Positions 24,898 through 37,367 of a stretch of 64,000 nt of DNA are shown here, in pieces (positions within the stretch are counted from its first letter, which is position 1; each line of letters begins with the position of its first letter). The DNA comes from Letharia columbiana (Eukaryota > Ascomycota > Lecanoromycetes > Lecanorales > Parmeliaceae), in the NCBI RefSeq assembly GCF_014066305.1, contig NW_023501060.1, positions 1 to 64,000 on the forward strand. The letters are read 5' to 3'. The notes beneath the pieces were generated by a model. It was not told the origin of the DNA and did not search any database. It worked only from the letters and a program-made list of their open reading frames with translations. The translations under genes were made by a program, and so were the position numbers.

Positions 24898-26763
24898 AGA
24901 TAATAATATAACGTTAAAAGAAAAAATAATCTATATTTTATATATCTAATATATTAATATATAAAGAAGAATTACTCTTTATTATAGCGATTAAAGAGTA
25001 ATTACTTTTTATATTTATATAAATAAAGCGATTTTATAAAAAAGTTTTAGTTAATTTTAATAAGTAAGCGAAGTAAAATTATAAGTAATCTTATATTTAA
25101 TTTTAATTAATTTTTTTAATAGAAGAGTTAATTAATAAAAGATATTATATTATAAATATAATAGAGAGTAATTAAGATAATCGCGATAATAATATAAAAA
25201 ATAAAATTTAATTAAACTTTCTCTTAAATATAAAGAGTAATAATTTTTTATTAAGTTATTATATATTTATATTATATTTTTTCTTAGTATTTATAAATTA
25301 AAGCTTATCTCTTTAAGATATTATTAATTATATTATAGATTATAATATAAAATCCTTTTTTAAATTATATTAAGTTAATTTTAAAGCTTAATAAAATTTC
25401 CTTTATATATTTTAAATAATTATAAATATTTTAGATATAAATAATATCGATAATAAGTATATTTTAATTTCTCGCGTTAATTTTATTATTATATTAGATT
25501 AATTTATTTTTAAATTATTATTAGAGCTAATTTTAAATAAAGAGCTTTTCGAGTTTAGAGTAAAGCTAGTTTTATTAATATTATCTATCTTATTTACTTT
25601 ATTAAACTCTAAAAATTAGATTAATCTTTTATAAATAGTATTATATCTAAATATATTAATATTAAGCTTTTAATTAATTTAAGCTAACTTTATTAAATTC
25701 TTATATTTAAAAACGCTTTTAATTATTATAAATAAAAGCGAAATATATAAGATTTCTTCGTATTATTAGATCTCTAATATTATATTAAAATTAATATTAT
25801 TTAATTAATCTCTTATTTAGTAATTATTATAAGAATAATAATAGATTAATAATTTATAAGAGATATTTTTAAAATTATTATTAATATAGATATTATAATA
25901 TAAATTAAAGTATATTATAAACTTTATATTATAATAAAAACTCGTTATGAAAATAATTTATATAATTTTATTAAAAGTTATATTAATACTATAGTTATTT
26001 AAAAGAATTTAAAAAAATATAAACCTCGTAAATTAGATATTCTTAGTTTTATTATTTAAAAATTAAAGTCTCTTATTTTTATCGCTTATAAAAATAAATT
26101 ATAGATTTATATTAATTAATTTATAAGTTTATTATAAAAGATTAATAGCTTATCTAAAAAATATTCTTTTATTATTAATAAAAATTAAAAGATTTATTAC
26201 TTTTATAAGAGTTTAGATAATTAATATATTTAATATTATAAAATTTATAATTAAAATTATAACTCTTATAATAAAGATAAGTCTTTTAAATTTATATCAG
26301 TATATATAAAAGAATAAGGTAGGGCTGAGCTAGAAAACCTTGAATTTATATGTGCAGCCAATCATAAATTCGTCAGGTCTACGCTTTTTGGTTAGACACC
26401 GCGGGTAAATAAATTAGCATCCGCAACCATCAAAAATCTACAAAAATCTATGTGCAGAAGTCTTCCACTCTAAAATAACCAGCTCTCTAAGGATGCTGTT
26501 ACTTCTTAATTTCGTAAATTATAAAGCTCAGTTTACGCTTTCTAACGCTGTAAAAATAATGAAGTTTGGCCTACTATTGGTGGATTAAATGGATATTCAA
26601 ATATGGTAGTCATGGTAGTCACACCAGACGCGTCCGGCATCGGATAATAATCCTTCCACCTGTTTGTGTAACCATTCTTCTTCCACCATTCTACTAATTC
26701 TACCAATTCCATCAATATAAACACAATCGTCTTCGGTACCCCTCGCCCAAAGGTTACTCAACG

Positions 26764-27280
26764 TTTCAGGCACGTACACCCCTGTTGCCCGCCTCTTAGA
26801 GCCCCTACTGACGCCCCCAGACCACCCCTCGGCGAATCCGCTACTGCTGGCAATCGAGGCCGCAAGCGAGCCCAACAGCTACCTACTACTGCTCATAAAC
26901 GCGTTAAAAGGCCCTCAAAAAGAGCCCGAACGGATACGTCCTTCTCTATATACTCCTCCTAAGCTAGCGGTAGGTAGGTTAAACTAATATTCAAATATTG
27001 TAGTCACACCAAACGCGTCCGGTTCAGGCACGTATCCCTTCCGCCCGTCTTTTGAACCCCCTACTGACGCCCCCAGGCCACCCCTCGACGAATCCGCTAC
27101 TGCTGGCAATCGAGGCCGCAAGCGAGCCCAACAGCTACCTACTACTGCTCATAAACGCGTCGAAAAGCCCTCAAAAAGAGCCCGAACGGATACGTCCTCC
27201 CCTACATACTTCTCCCAAGCCAGCGGTAGGTGGGTTAAACTAACATTCAAACATTGTAGTCACACCAAACGCGTCCGGAC
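26764..27280 (+). repeat. Two tandem units of about 257 bp in Helitron copy 2
   Basis: Units at 26764-27021 and 27022-27280 share the sequence from TTCAGGCACGTA to AACGCGTCCGG with few changes. The minus strand of the first unit reads as a fairly long frame (26597-26875) containing DGIGRISRMVEEEWL. A RIP-altered version of that peptide (INRIGRINRIIEEE) is recognisable in copy 1 near 8990, so the segment is a conserved part of the element. I do not recognise its origin. Confidence 0.78.
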
Positions 27281-27880
27281 GTCATATGCTCTCCACGATT
27301 CCACATCAAATCATCACTCAGCAAGCGGAGAACACCACTGTAACTTGGCCTGTCATCCCCACTGCATTGAGGAGTAAGAGGAGGAACTACAACAGGCAAA
27401 TGCGGAGAACACTGCGGAGAAACCAAGCGGCAACAAGGCCACCATCGTCAAGAACACGGCCTCTCAACAAGTGTAATTCGAGGAGGAGAAGAGGGGGCAA
27501 TCGTCAAGAACACGGCTCAGCTCTCCAAGATCCCACGTCATATGCTCTCCACGGTTCCACATCAAATCATCACTCAGCAAGCGGAGAACACCACTGCAAC
27601 TTGGCCGTTCCACATCAAATCATCACTCAGCAAGCGGAGAACACCACTACAACTTGGCCTATCATCCCCACTACATTAAGGAGCAAGAAGAGAAACTACA
27701 ACAGGCAAATGCGGAGAACACTGCGGAGAAACCAAGCGGCAACAAGGCCACCATCGTCAAGAACACGGCTCAGCTCTCCAAGATCCCACGTCATATGCTC
27801 TCCACGGTTCCACATCAAATCATCACTCAGCAAGCGGAGAACACCACTACAACTTGGCCTGTCATCCCCACTGCATTAAT
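27280..27880 (+). repeat. Tandem units of about 254 bp with coiled-coil-like coding potential
   Basis: Units start at 27280, 27535 and 27788 (ACGTCATATGCTCTCCACG). In one frame each unit reads LQQANAENTAEKPSGN.. then KIPRHMLSTVPHQI and AENTTTTWP. The AENT part comes from a 12-bp repeat (GCGGAGAACACT) that is expanded differently in other copies. The frames at 27286-27879 and 27654-27983 are this repeat read in two phases, so they are not treated as genes. Confidence 0.75.
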
Positions 27881-28289
27881 ATGGTACATCACTGCAATAA
27901 CGTTACAAGAGGAGGATCTACTATCACAGTCAATTGGGCCTCTACAGGAGGAACATCGGACGATACATATTTGGACGAATTGAAACCGTCCGATGTCTAC
28001 AGCTATTTCATTATTCGAAAGATTTCACTGCGGCAGGAGATATTGTGGGATTCACACCACTAATTGGCACGTTGTCTCCATTTCTTTCCGATATTTCGAT
28101 ACTTCTTGCCATAAGGACGTAGCCTTTCTCTATTTTTTATGGGCAATTATTACTCCTAATTAGGCATTAGCGCGCCTCTCTCCGCACATATTTACCTGTT
28201 TGTAGATCAAAAACGCACAGCAAGCGATCAGAGTTCGATTTGACTTAGGGCTAGGGCTAAAATTCGATTTGACTTAGAAAAATCCAACT

Positions 28290-28319
28290 CCATGAATTTA
28301 ATTCATGGGCCTTTACTTG
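28290..28319 (+). other. 3' terminal hairpin and end of Helitron copy 2
   Basis: A 19-base near-perfect palindrome (CCATGAATTTAATTCATGG) is followed after 11 bases by the element end. A hairpin 10-12 bases from the end is the classic Helitron 3' feature. Here the last four bases are CTTG, with CTCG in less changed copies, instead of the usual CTRR. Confidence 0.7.
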
Positions 28320-29717
28320 TTAGTCTATATTAGAATATAATAACTTAATTTTATTTTTAATTTTATTAATATTATTAAGTTTTTTAATATTTATATAATA
28401 GCTATTTATATTAAAATAAATATTTTTATTTTTATTCTATAATATCTATATTAATTAAATATTATATTTAAAATAATAATTCTAATAACTCTTATATTTA
28501 AATATAGATTTATAAGTATTATATTATTTATAATAAGAATTTTTATTTTATTAAAAAATATCTTAAATAATTAAAGTGTAAGCGCGCTCGCGAAGAATTT
28601 TAAGTTTTTAAAAATAAAGATTACGATAATTATAGCGATTAAGATAAAAAAGATAATTAAGAAAATAATAATATTAATATCGAATTTAAATTCGAAAAGT
28701 TTAAGAAAAAGAAGAATTAATCTTTTAGCGTTAAGATAGTTATTATAATTACTTAATCTATAATAACGCGCTATTTTATTATTTATATTATTATTATATT
28801 TATTATTAATTTCTAAACTTTAAATAATAAAATCTATAAATTTTTTAAAATTAAATTCTTAAATAGAGTTTTTATTATTATACTTTCTATTATAGCGATA
28901 ATATTCTCTCTCTAATTTTATAATTACGCGTATACTTAATATATTATTTATAATTTCTTAATTTTTAAGACTTTCTCTAGATTTTAAGAATCTTATTTTA
29001 TTAATAAATTTATCGATAATAGTTATATAGCTTTTAGCTTTAATAATATTAATCTTAAATATAAGATAAAGAATATTAAGTATATTTAAACTCTTAATAA
29101 TATCTAATATATATCTAAGTATAATTTTATTTTTATTTTTAAAAGATAATTAGAGAAGTAATAATACTTACTTTTTTTTATTTTTAATAATATTTTTATA
29201 GAAAAATAGTAGTTTTTCTTTAAATATATTTAAAGTCGTTTTTATATATTTAATATTTAAAGAGATATCTCTCTAATCTTAATCGTTATTAATAAAGAAA
29301 TTCTTATTTATAATAAATTCTTTATCGAGTTTATAAAGTTCTTTAATTAATAAAAATCTTAAATTTATAAAAAGACTTTATATATATAATATATCTATAT
29401 AAATTATTTAAATACTTAGAATATTAAAAAGATAATTAAAATATATATTAAAATAAATTCTTGTAAATCTTTTTTTAATAATATTTATAAGTTATACTTC
29501 GTAGTTAATCTTAGAATAAAATTTTATATATACTAAATTATTTTTAAAAAATATAAAAAAAATTTAATTTATATTAATCTTTAGAAATTATTTAATACTT
29601 TTTATAATAGCTATATATTTATAATTATCTTTTTAAATAATTTTACTTTATACTTTAATATCTATCTTTTATTAAATAAATTTAATAAATTTATTCTTAT
29701 TATATTTAAGCTTTTTC

Positions 29718-30706
29718 TATTATAATACTAGCCCCTTCGGCTATCGCATAATATGTCGCGTATTACCAGGGCTAGTAATTACCAGCCACCATCAGCCACC
29801 TATTTTATGTACATAAATATCCGTATATCCCATAAATTAATAATTAGTCTTTCAGTTACAATTATTCTTTCTAACATGTCTGATATTCTACTTTTAATAG
29901 ATTATGAGCCCGGAAGCGGGTAGGGTAGTATCGAACATTTTTACACTTCCTAACATGGATATTAAACTAAGTCTTCGATGATTGTTTATAAATAGATACA
30001 CCTTATAGCGATAGCCTATTTTTTTGGCTTATACCCACCGACGAGAGGGCTGTCGCTATTTAATCTCTATACAAAAAATATCGAACTAAAATCCTTATTT
30101 TATCCGAGGTCCCGAAATTAATACGGATAAAAAACCCTTATACTATACGAGGACCCGAATTAATTAAAAACCCTTATATTATTTCGAGGTCTCGAAACAA
30201 TACGGGTAAAACTTTAAAACCCTTATAATCATTTCGAGGTCCCGAAACAATACGGGCAAAATATTAAAAACTCTTAGATTATTTCGAGGTCCCGAAGCAA
30301 TACGGGTAAAACATCAAAAAACCCTTATATTATTCCGAGGTCTTGAAACGGGTATTTAAAAGCCCCGGCACTCTTTCTATTTTTCTTATCGGGGTTTTTT
30401 ATAGGTTTAACGAGGCCGGGTAAATAATCAATCTCGAATATAAAGCGTGGATTTGGAAACTAATATATATGGGATACGGTGTGCTGGGGTTTAGGGAATC
30501 TAGCTTCTGAGGCTGTCGGGGAGTGTTATAATACTAGCCCCTTCGGCTATCGTATATATATCGCGTATTACCAGGGCTAGTAATTACCAGCCATTATTAG
30601 CCATCTGTTTTATATATATAAATATTCGTATATCTCATAAATCAATAATCAGTCTTTTAGTCACAATTATTCTTTTTCTAACATGTCTGATATTCTACTT
30701 TCAACA
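29718..30706 (+). mobile_element. Miniature non-autonomous LTR element (TRIM-like), copy 1
   Basis: LTRs lie at 29718-29899 and 30524-30706 (about 182 bp, TGTTATAATACTAG to TTTCAACA), with a 5-bp target duplication TTTTC at 29713-29717 and 30707-30711. The internal 624 bp have no coding capacity. Directly after the 5' LTR stands GATTATGAGCCCGG, which could pair with the anticodon-arm region of an initiator tRNA-Met, a primer type known from Copia elements. TCGGGGAG before the 3' LTR is a possible polypurine tract. Inside are an inverted repeat (TAGCGATAGCC..GGCTGTCGCTA, about 30007-30058) and a tandem repeat. RIP is light, especially in the 3' LTR. Confidence 0.88.
30088..30357 (+). repeat. 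About six tandem units of 40-50 bp inside TRIM copy 1
   Basis: Units follow the pattern CCCTTATATTATTTCGAGG then TCCCGAAACAATACGGGTAAAA, with small length changes. Each unit holds a short inverted repeat (CCCG..CGGG). The same array, RIP-altered, is found in copy 2 on either side of its Copia insertion (about 37985-38029 and 46494-46760). Confidence 0.82.
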
Positions 30707-33700
30707 TTTTCTCGATAATATAAAATATTATTATTATTATTATACTCGCTTTTACCTTAATTATAAAATAAAAGCCTTTCATTTATTTAGAGAAATCGTT
30801 TAAAAAGATATTATATCGAGAAACCTTTAAATAAATAATAAGTCTAAATAATTAAATATTATTATTTAATATAAAATTAGCGTAATATTTAAAAAGAGCG
30901 ATTTATTATAAAAATATTAGATCGAGTTTATTTATATTAAGAATTATTTATAATTATTAATTTATAATTAAATAAAATATTACTTCTTTTAAGATTTATA
31001 TTAATTCTCTTTTTAATATTTTTTATTTATATATTATTAAATAAATAAACTTTTATTAGATTATATTTAAAGTTATTAATTAAAAGAAGTATTAAGATTA
31101 TATAATTAAGGAATAACTTATAAACTATTAAGATTATTTTTATTATATACTTTTAAATAATAATAAAATTATTATTATTTTAAATATTAAGTAATTTAAT
31201 AATATTTCTTTTAAATTTATATTCTTTATTTTAGAGAAGAATATATATAATAATATTAAAATAATAGTCTATTATAACGATCGTCGGCTTATTAAAATTA
31301 TTAATTATTTCGAGAGTTATCTTCTTTTTTTATTTATAATTCTAGAGAAAAATCGCTAAAAGAGATAAATAATTTTTATTAAAGATAAAGTTAATAATTT
31401 ATTTAATTCTATTTAAATCTTTAAAAGAGTTTAAACAATAACTCTAGCTAACTCGAAGTCTTTAAAAAAATAATTATCTAATATATTTAATAATAAAACT
31501 CTCTCTATAGCCTTTATAATGACGTTTTTTAGATTTATTACTTACTTTATAAGCGATTATAACTCGATCTTAGTAATAAATTACTTATTCGATATTTTAA
31601 AAATATATAAAGAATTTTCTTTAAATCCTCTAGCGCTATTAATAAAAGTCTTCTCTTTTAAATCTTATAAATCTTAAATCTATAAAAAGATTATATAAAA
31701 TTTTTATTATAAGATATATTAAAAAATTATTATAGAGAAAAAAATTTATTTATTTATTATTAATAGAATTTAAACTCTAATAGATCTCTTATTAAATATA
31801 TATATATTTTAAAAAATTAATAGATTTATAAGTTTAAGTGTAATTTTATAAAAGAAATTATATAATATAAAGCTCGCTAGATTATTTATAACTTTAAATA
31901 ATAAAAAGAAATTAATTTTAATAAAATCTTTATCTTTATTATTAAGTCTATAAATTATAAAGTAATTTTTATATTAATAACTATTTTAAATTAAAAGCTT
32001 AAATAAATAGATATTAAAATTATTTTTTTATATAATAATATTAAAAAGATAATTTATATTACTTAGTTTACTAGCTATAAAATTAAAGATTAAAAAAATA
32101 AGATATATAAGCTTATTAAGATACTTTATAATTTAAAGTAACTCTTTAAAATTTAATATAATACTCTAATAATCTATTTTAAAAAATTAGATTTTAAATC
32201 TATTACTATAAATCTCTCTATATTTATTAATAATATTACTATTATTACTATTTATATAAATAATATTCTACTCGCTAATCTTAATAAAATTAAAATATAG
32301 AATATTAAGAATAAACTTAATAAGAAATTTAAAATAATTAATTTAAAATCTTATATCTATTATTTTAATATAATAATTATTAAAGATTATATTAATTAAA
32401 TTCTACGTCTTAATTAAAAAGGCTATATTAAAAAATTTCTAAAGAAATATAATATATTAAGTTTTATATTATCGCTTACTTTTATTAATAATAATAAATT
32501 CTATATTATTAAAAATAATTTTATCTCTATTAATTAATTATAAAATTATTTATATATATAATATTAGATATTTAATTCGATATTATATTCGCTATTTTAA
32601 TAATCTCTAAATATATCTTAAATCTTAATAAATCTTATTAGAAAACTGTTAAGCGTATTTTTTAATATTTAAATAATATTAATAATTAATAATTAATATT
32701 TAGAGGAGATTTAAAATTATTTATTAGCTATATAAACGCGAATTAGATAAATAATTAAAATACTTAATATTCTATTTTTAATTATATTTTTTAATATAAA
32801 TAATATTATTATTAATTCATTATTAAAATAATAATTTATTATAGCGCTATTCTTTTATAAGATTAAATATATCGATTAGATATAAGCTATTAAAAAGATA
32901 ATTTAATTATATAAATTTCTTAATTAACTTAATTTTAACACTAGATATATATAAACTATTATTATCTACTATAATAATTAAATATTATAATCTTTATTAA
33001 AAAAATTTAATTTTATATATATATTAAGTATATTAATATTTAATATTATTATATACGAGAATAAATTATTACTAATAATATTACTTTTAAATATATTTTT
33101 ATTAAATAATAAATAGTTAATAAACTTATTAAAGTACTATTTAAGGATATTTTTAAGAAGTTTTATATATTAATTAGATTACAATATCATTTATAATATT
33201 ATCTATTTAGAAAAATTAACTTTAACTCTAGAGGAGCTATTTTATTAATTCTTATAGTTTAAGTAATTTACTTAAATCGTCTATTAAGCCTTAGGCTTAA
33301 TACTCTATAAATTCGCTATTTTATATTAAAATAGCTATTTCTTTAGCGCTATTACCGCTATCGCTATTAAATCTTTAAGACTTTTTCGAAATACTCTTAT
33401 TTATATTACTATTACTATTAATTACTATTATTAAAGAACTAGATATTTAAAATAATCTTATAAAAGTCTTATAGCTAATTATAATATATGAAATAGAGAA
33501 TTTCTTTTAATTATTTTATTTAGTTACTTTTACGAATATTCTTCGATCTTAAATCGATCGATTTTTAATATATATTAGATAGCCTAGAAATAAAATTTTC
33601 GAAAAATCGTTTTTTAATAAAAAGTAGAATTTAAGGTTTGATATAGTTATTTTTAGATTTCGACTTTTTACTTTAATTATTCGACGTTAAACTTACTTTA

Positions 33701-33862
33701 ACTACTTAACTTAAACTTTATCTTAATTATTTAATATTAAACTCTAATAAAAATTAACTAAATTATTTTTTATCTTATCTACGGTATTTAATTTTAATAT
33801 CGTTAATATTAAACTTTATATTTATCGAATTTCGCTTATAAAAGAATATATACGAAGAAGAG

Positions 33863-34013
33863 TATTAAAATTTAAATTATATAATTCTTAGCGTTTTAGC
33901 GATTATATAATATAATTATATAATATATCTTAGTATATTTATATTTAATCGCTTTTTTCTTTTATAGAACTCTATAGTTAATATAACTAAGTATTCTATC
34001 TTATATTTTAATA
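33863..34013 (+). repeat. 3' LTR of Copia element 1
   Basis: A 151-bp sequence starting TATTAAAATT (RIP form of TG..) after a purine-rich GAAGAAGAG tract, ending TATTTTAATA. Related copies lie at about 35850-35958 (+), 35965-36150 (-) and 51155-51306 (+). The last is followed by AATTATAAATCTAA, a RIP form of the tRNA-type primer site seen after other LTRs in this window. Confidence 0.68.
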
Positions 34014-35849
34014 GATTTTTAAAGATTATTATAAATTAGATTATTCTTTTAATAGTCTAGCGTTATATAACGCTTATATAATTCGACTTTTATATTAATA
34101 ATACTATATAATTTATACGCGTCTTTAAAAAATAAAATAAATATATTTATTTTAATATATATTTTAGCTAATTTTTTTAGATTCTAATATTTTAAATAGC
34201 TATAATAAGCGTATTATATATATAAGATTTTTTTATTAATTTAAGAATCTAGAGTATTAGCGAATAAGAATAAGAATTTAAATTTAGATATAGATATAAA
34301 TATAATAAATTTATTATAGATAGAAATATTTTTTTAATAATTATTAAGTATATAAAGATTTTTATTTATATATTTAGCGTATAAAAATAATTACGCTAGC
34401 GTCTAAAAATAATATTATATTTTTTTATTTTAATATTTTTAAATATAAGTTAAAGTGAATAGTTTTAATTTTTAAGTTATCTTTAAGAAATTAAATTAAA
34501 GTTACTATTAAAAATATATTAGATATCTTTTATATATAGAATTTATTTATTTTTAAGATCTTTATATTTAAGCTTAATATATTTAAAGTTAATAATTATA
34601 GCTAAGTTATTAACTTTATTAATTAAATAATATAATTTAAATAAAAAAAATTTAAAAGATTAAGAAATTATAGATAATATATTAAATATAGATATTATTA
34701 ATAAATTATAAATACGATAATATAATAATTATAAATATCGAAGAAGTTTAAATTATAATCTTTAAACTCTTTTTAATAAAGAAATAATAGATTTAATTTT
34801 ATAAAGATTAAGAATTAATAATAAGATATATAGTATTCTTTAAATTAAGATTAATATATATTATAAAACTATATATTATTACTAGCTAGATATACGTAAT
34901 AATAATCTTAATACTATTAGACTAGCGATTTATAATAAACTTATTATATTAAATATCTTTATCTTTATCTTTATTATTTAAGTTAGAAAAATTATTATCA
35001 TTATTATTTTTATCGTTATCTTTATTACTATAATTATTATAATCTCTTTTATTATTATTATTATTTTATTTTTTAAATTTAGAGTATAGAGTAATTTATT
35101 TAATATTATTATATTAATTCTTTTTATAATAATTATAATACTTATAAGTTTAAATATAAATATAAAAGTTATTAATATAAGTTTCTTATTAAATTTTATA
35201 CTTAATAGCTTTATCGATAATAATTAATATAATAACGCTTTATAGATTATATATAAAAAATTTATTAATTAATATAATTAGTATATAAGCTTTAATACTA
35301 ATTAAATTAATAAATTAAATTATAATATTAATAAATTAAGTAATTATATAATTTAATTTAAATTTTATAATATTATTATTTTTAAAAACGTTATAATTTT
35401 AATTATATTATTTATAATATAAATTATATAAAAAATCTAAGTTTAAATAAAAGCGATAAATCTTTTAATTCTTATCGAATTTTAATTTTAAAAATAAATT
35501 ATTAAACTTATCTAAAATCTTTATAAATTTATTAATATAGAATTAAGAGTTATTATTATATCTCGTAAGAGTAATATTATTTATTTTTTTAAATATAAAA
35601 TTAAGAATATTTAAATCTCGAGATTTAAATTTATTTAGAGTCTTTTAAACTTCTTTAATATTAATTTTATTCTTAATCTTAGAGTATAAGTTTTTTTTAT
35701 AACGCGATTTTAATATAATATAGATTTAATCTTATATTTATAATTAATTATTAATCTAAATTTTAATAATAATAATATTAATAATTAATTTTATATAATT
35801 TTTTTTAATATAGCGCTATAATCTAAATAGCTTTAATTTATTTTTAAAT
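34014..35849. other. Unassigned RIP-degraded sequence between Copia-type LTRs
   Basis: AT-rich, stop-filled sequence between two LTRs of the Copia 1 family. No domain could be read. It may be the body of an internally deleted element. Confidence 0.5.
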
Positions 35850-36150
35850 TCTTACTATTAAGATATAATATATCTTAATATATTTATATCTAGTTACTCT
35901 TTTCTTTTATAGAACTCTATAGTTAATATAACTAAGTATTCTATCTCATATTTTAATAAACATTTTATAAAAATATAAGATAAGATACTTCGTTATATTA
36001 ACTATAAAGTTATTATAAAGAAAAGAGCGACTAGATATAAATACGCTAATATATATTATATAATTAAATTATATAATTACTATAAGTTATATAACTCGAA
36101 TTTTAATACTTCTCTTTATATATATTCTTTTATAAGCGAAATTTAATAAC
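35850..36150. repeat. Two Copia 1-type LTRs meeting end to end in opposite orientation
   Basis: A plus-strand LTR end (GTTAATATAACTAAGTATTC to about 35958) is followed within about 10 bases by the reverse complement of the same LTR (from about 35965, TATAAGATAAGATACTTCG). The reverse copy continues as the 3' part of a minus-strand Copia 1-type element in 36110-36168, 37368-37614 and 47103-47531, interrupted by later insertions. Confidence 0.6.
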
Positions 36151-36168
36151 TATAATATTTAATATTAA

Positions 36169-37367
36169 TAATTGACTGCTATTACGCGTATAGCCTCTAC
36201 TTAGTAAGTATATAGTCTCTACTTAATAGATATATAGCCTCTATCTAATAGGCGTATAGTTCTTCTAATTAAGTTAGCAATCGCGTAAAAACCAACGAAA
36301 TCTAATTAAAAATAATAAAGAATCTATATCTAATATCTTCGAGATTCTTATAAAGATACTTAATAATAGTAAAATAAGTCTCTCTATATCTCTTTCTATA
36401 GATTTATAATATTAAACAATTTTAATTTATTAATTAGTAGGATCTTTGAATAATTTCTCTATAGCGATAGTTAATTAGCTAACTACTCTCTCTACTTACT
36501 ATTAAAAATATATCTATTATACTTAAATATCTACTATTTATCAACTAGCTAGTCTTTCTATAAATATATCTAAAACGTATTGAATATAGCCTCGTTACCC
36601 TGCATGTAGACCGATGTAGTACTACCTCGCTATCCTCGTGTAGTATTACCTCGCTATTCTCCTCTTATAGTCTATCCAGCCTATCTACCTCGCCGTTCTT
36701 TTTATATAATATCTAGTTATCGAGGTAACTGCTATAGCGGTCGTAAATCCTCTCGCTATAACGCTTATAGTGTAGAGGTAGATATAGATATACGCTCTAA
36801 TCCTTATCTATAGTCTTTAATACTAAAGAACGTATCTATTCTATCTAATTTCTTTTACTATTTTATCTAACTCGCCGTAATTATTAGCTATCGTTATTAC
36901 TATATATACTTAAATCGAGAGGGCTCGCGTTAGGTAGAGTCCTCGAAGGCTTTCTCGCGAGTGCGCTTCTTCTTTTTCTTATTTGTAACTCTTATCGATC
37001 GATCTCTAAGTTGAATTATAGCTGATTTATTAATCTATAGAAGCGCGTTCATAATATTATTCTCTTTCTATATACTATTATATATATAGAATAAGTATAT
37101 TAAGTAAAATATTCGTTTAGTTATCGAAAGATAAATCTAGAGTTATTATTATTAAGTAAGATATATAAATAAACGATAGAGTAGAAGTTAATTCTATTAC
37201 TATATTCTATTATAAAGATATTTAACTTAAAGATATTAAATATAAATTTTTTATTATTTTTTATTAGATTTTACGCGATCGCTAATTTAATTAAAGAGGC
37301 TATATATCTAGTAGATAGAGACTATATATCTACTAAGTAAAGGCTATACGCGTAATAATAAGTAATC
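36169..37367. mobile_element. TIR DNA transposon with TAA duplication (Harbinger-like?)
   Basis: Long imperfect inverted repeats of about 110 bp (ATTACGCGTATAGCCTCTAC at the left, RIP-altered complement at the right) themselves contain tandem units of the type ATATAGCCTCTACTTAGTAG. Comparing the flanks with the uninterrupted related sequence near 33790-33800 gives a 3-bp duplication TAA (36166-36168 and 37368-37370), the target type of PIF/Harbinger elements. The centre (about 36560-36800) is less RIP-mutated. No transposase motif was found in the 1.2 kb. Confidence 0.58.

Larger units (their letters stand above)
26297..28319 (+). mobile_element. Non-autonomous Helitron-like element, copy 2 (least mutated)
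   Basis: This copy best shows the family ends. It starts TCAGTATATATAAAAG after an A (26296). It ends in the palindrome CCATGAATTTAATTCATGG (28290-28308), 11 further bases GCCTTTACTTG, and a flanking T (28320). There are no inverted repeats and no target duplication. The interior (about 26390-28310) is GC-rich and nearly free of RIP. It holds two different tandem duplications and several short frames but no Rep, helicase or transposase. Confidence 0.76.
24898..34013 (+). mobile_element. Ty1/Copia retrotransposon 1, RIP-degraded and interrupted
   Basis: A plus-strand Copia relic. A gag end with a possible zinc-knuckle remnant (about 26.15-26.29 kb) is followed by a Helitron insertion (26297-28319), more gag/protease-like sequence (28.3-29.7 kb), a miniature LTR element (29718-30706), and integrase and RT regions (30.7-33.2 kb). 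The RT YVDD box reads YINNI (32253-32267), preceded by an IDIKIIFLYNNI stretch (expected DVKTAFLYG) and followed by an INKLN..FKI..L region. RNase H shows IIALFFYK..YI near 32850. The 3' LTR is 33863-34013; no 5' LTR was found, so the left limit is approximate. Confidence 0.8.

Noticed and set aside
27286..27879. A 197-codon frame and overlapping frames in Helitron copy 2
   Set aside because: They are tandem repeats read in several phases within a transposable element, with no domain. Described as repeats rather than a gene.
30088..30357. CRISPR-like spacing of repeats
   Set aside because: The units are contiguous and lie inside an LTR element of a eukaryote; there are no unique spacers.
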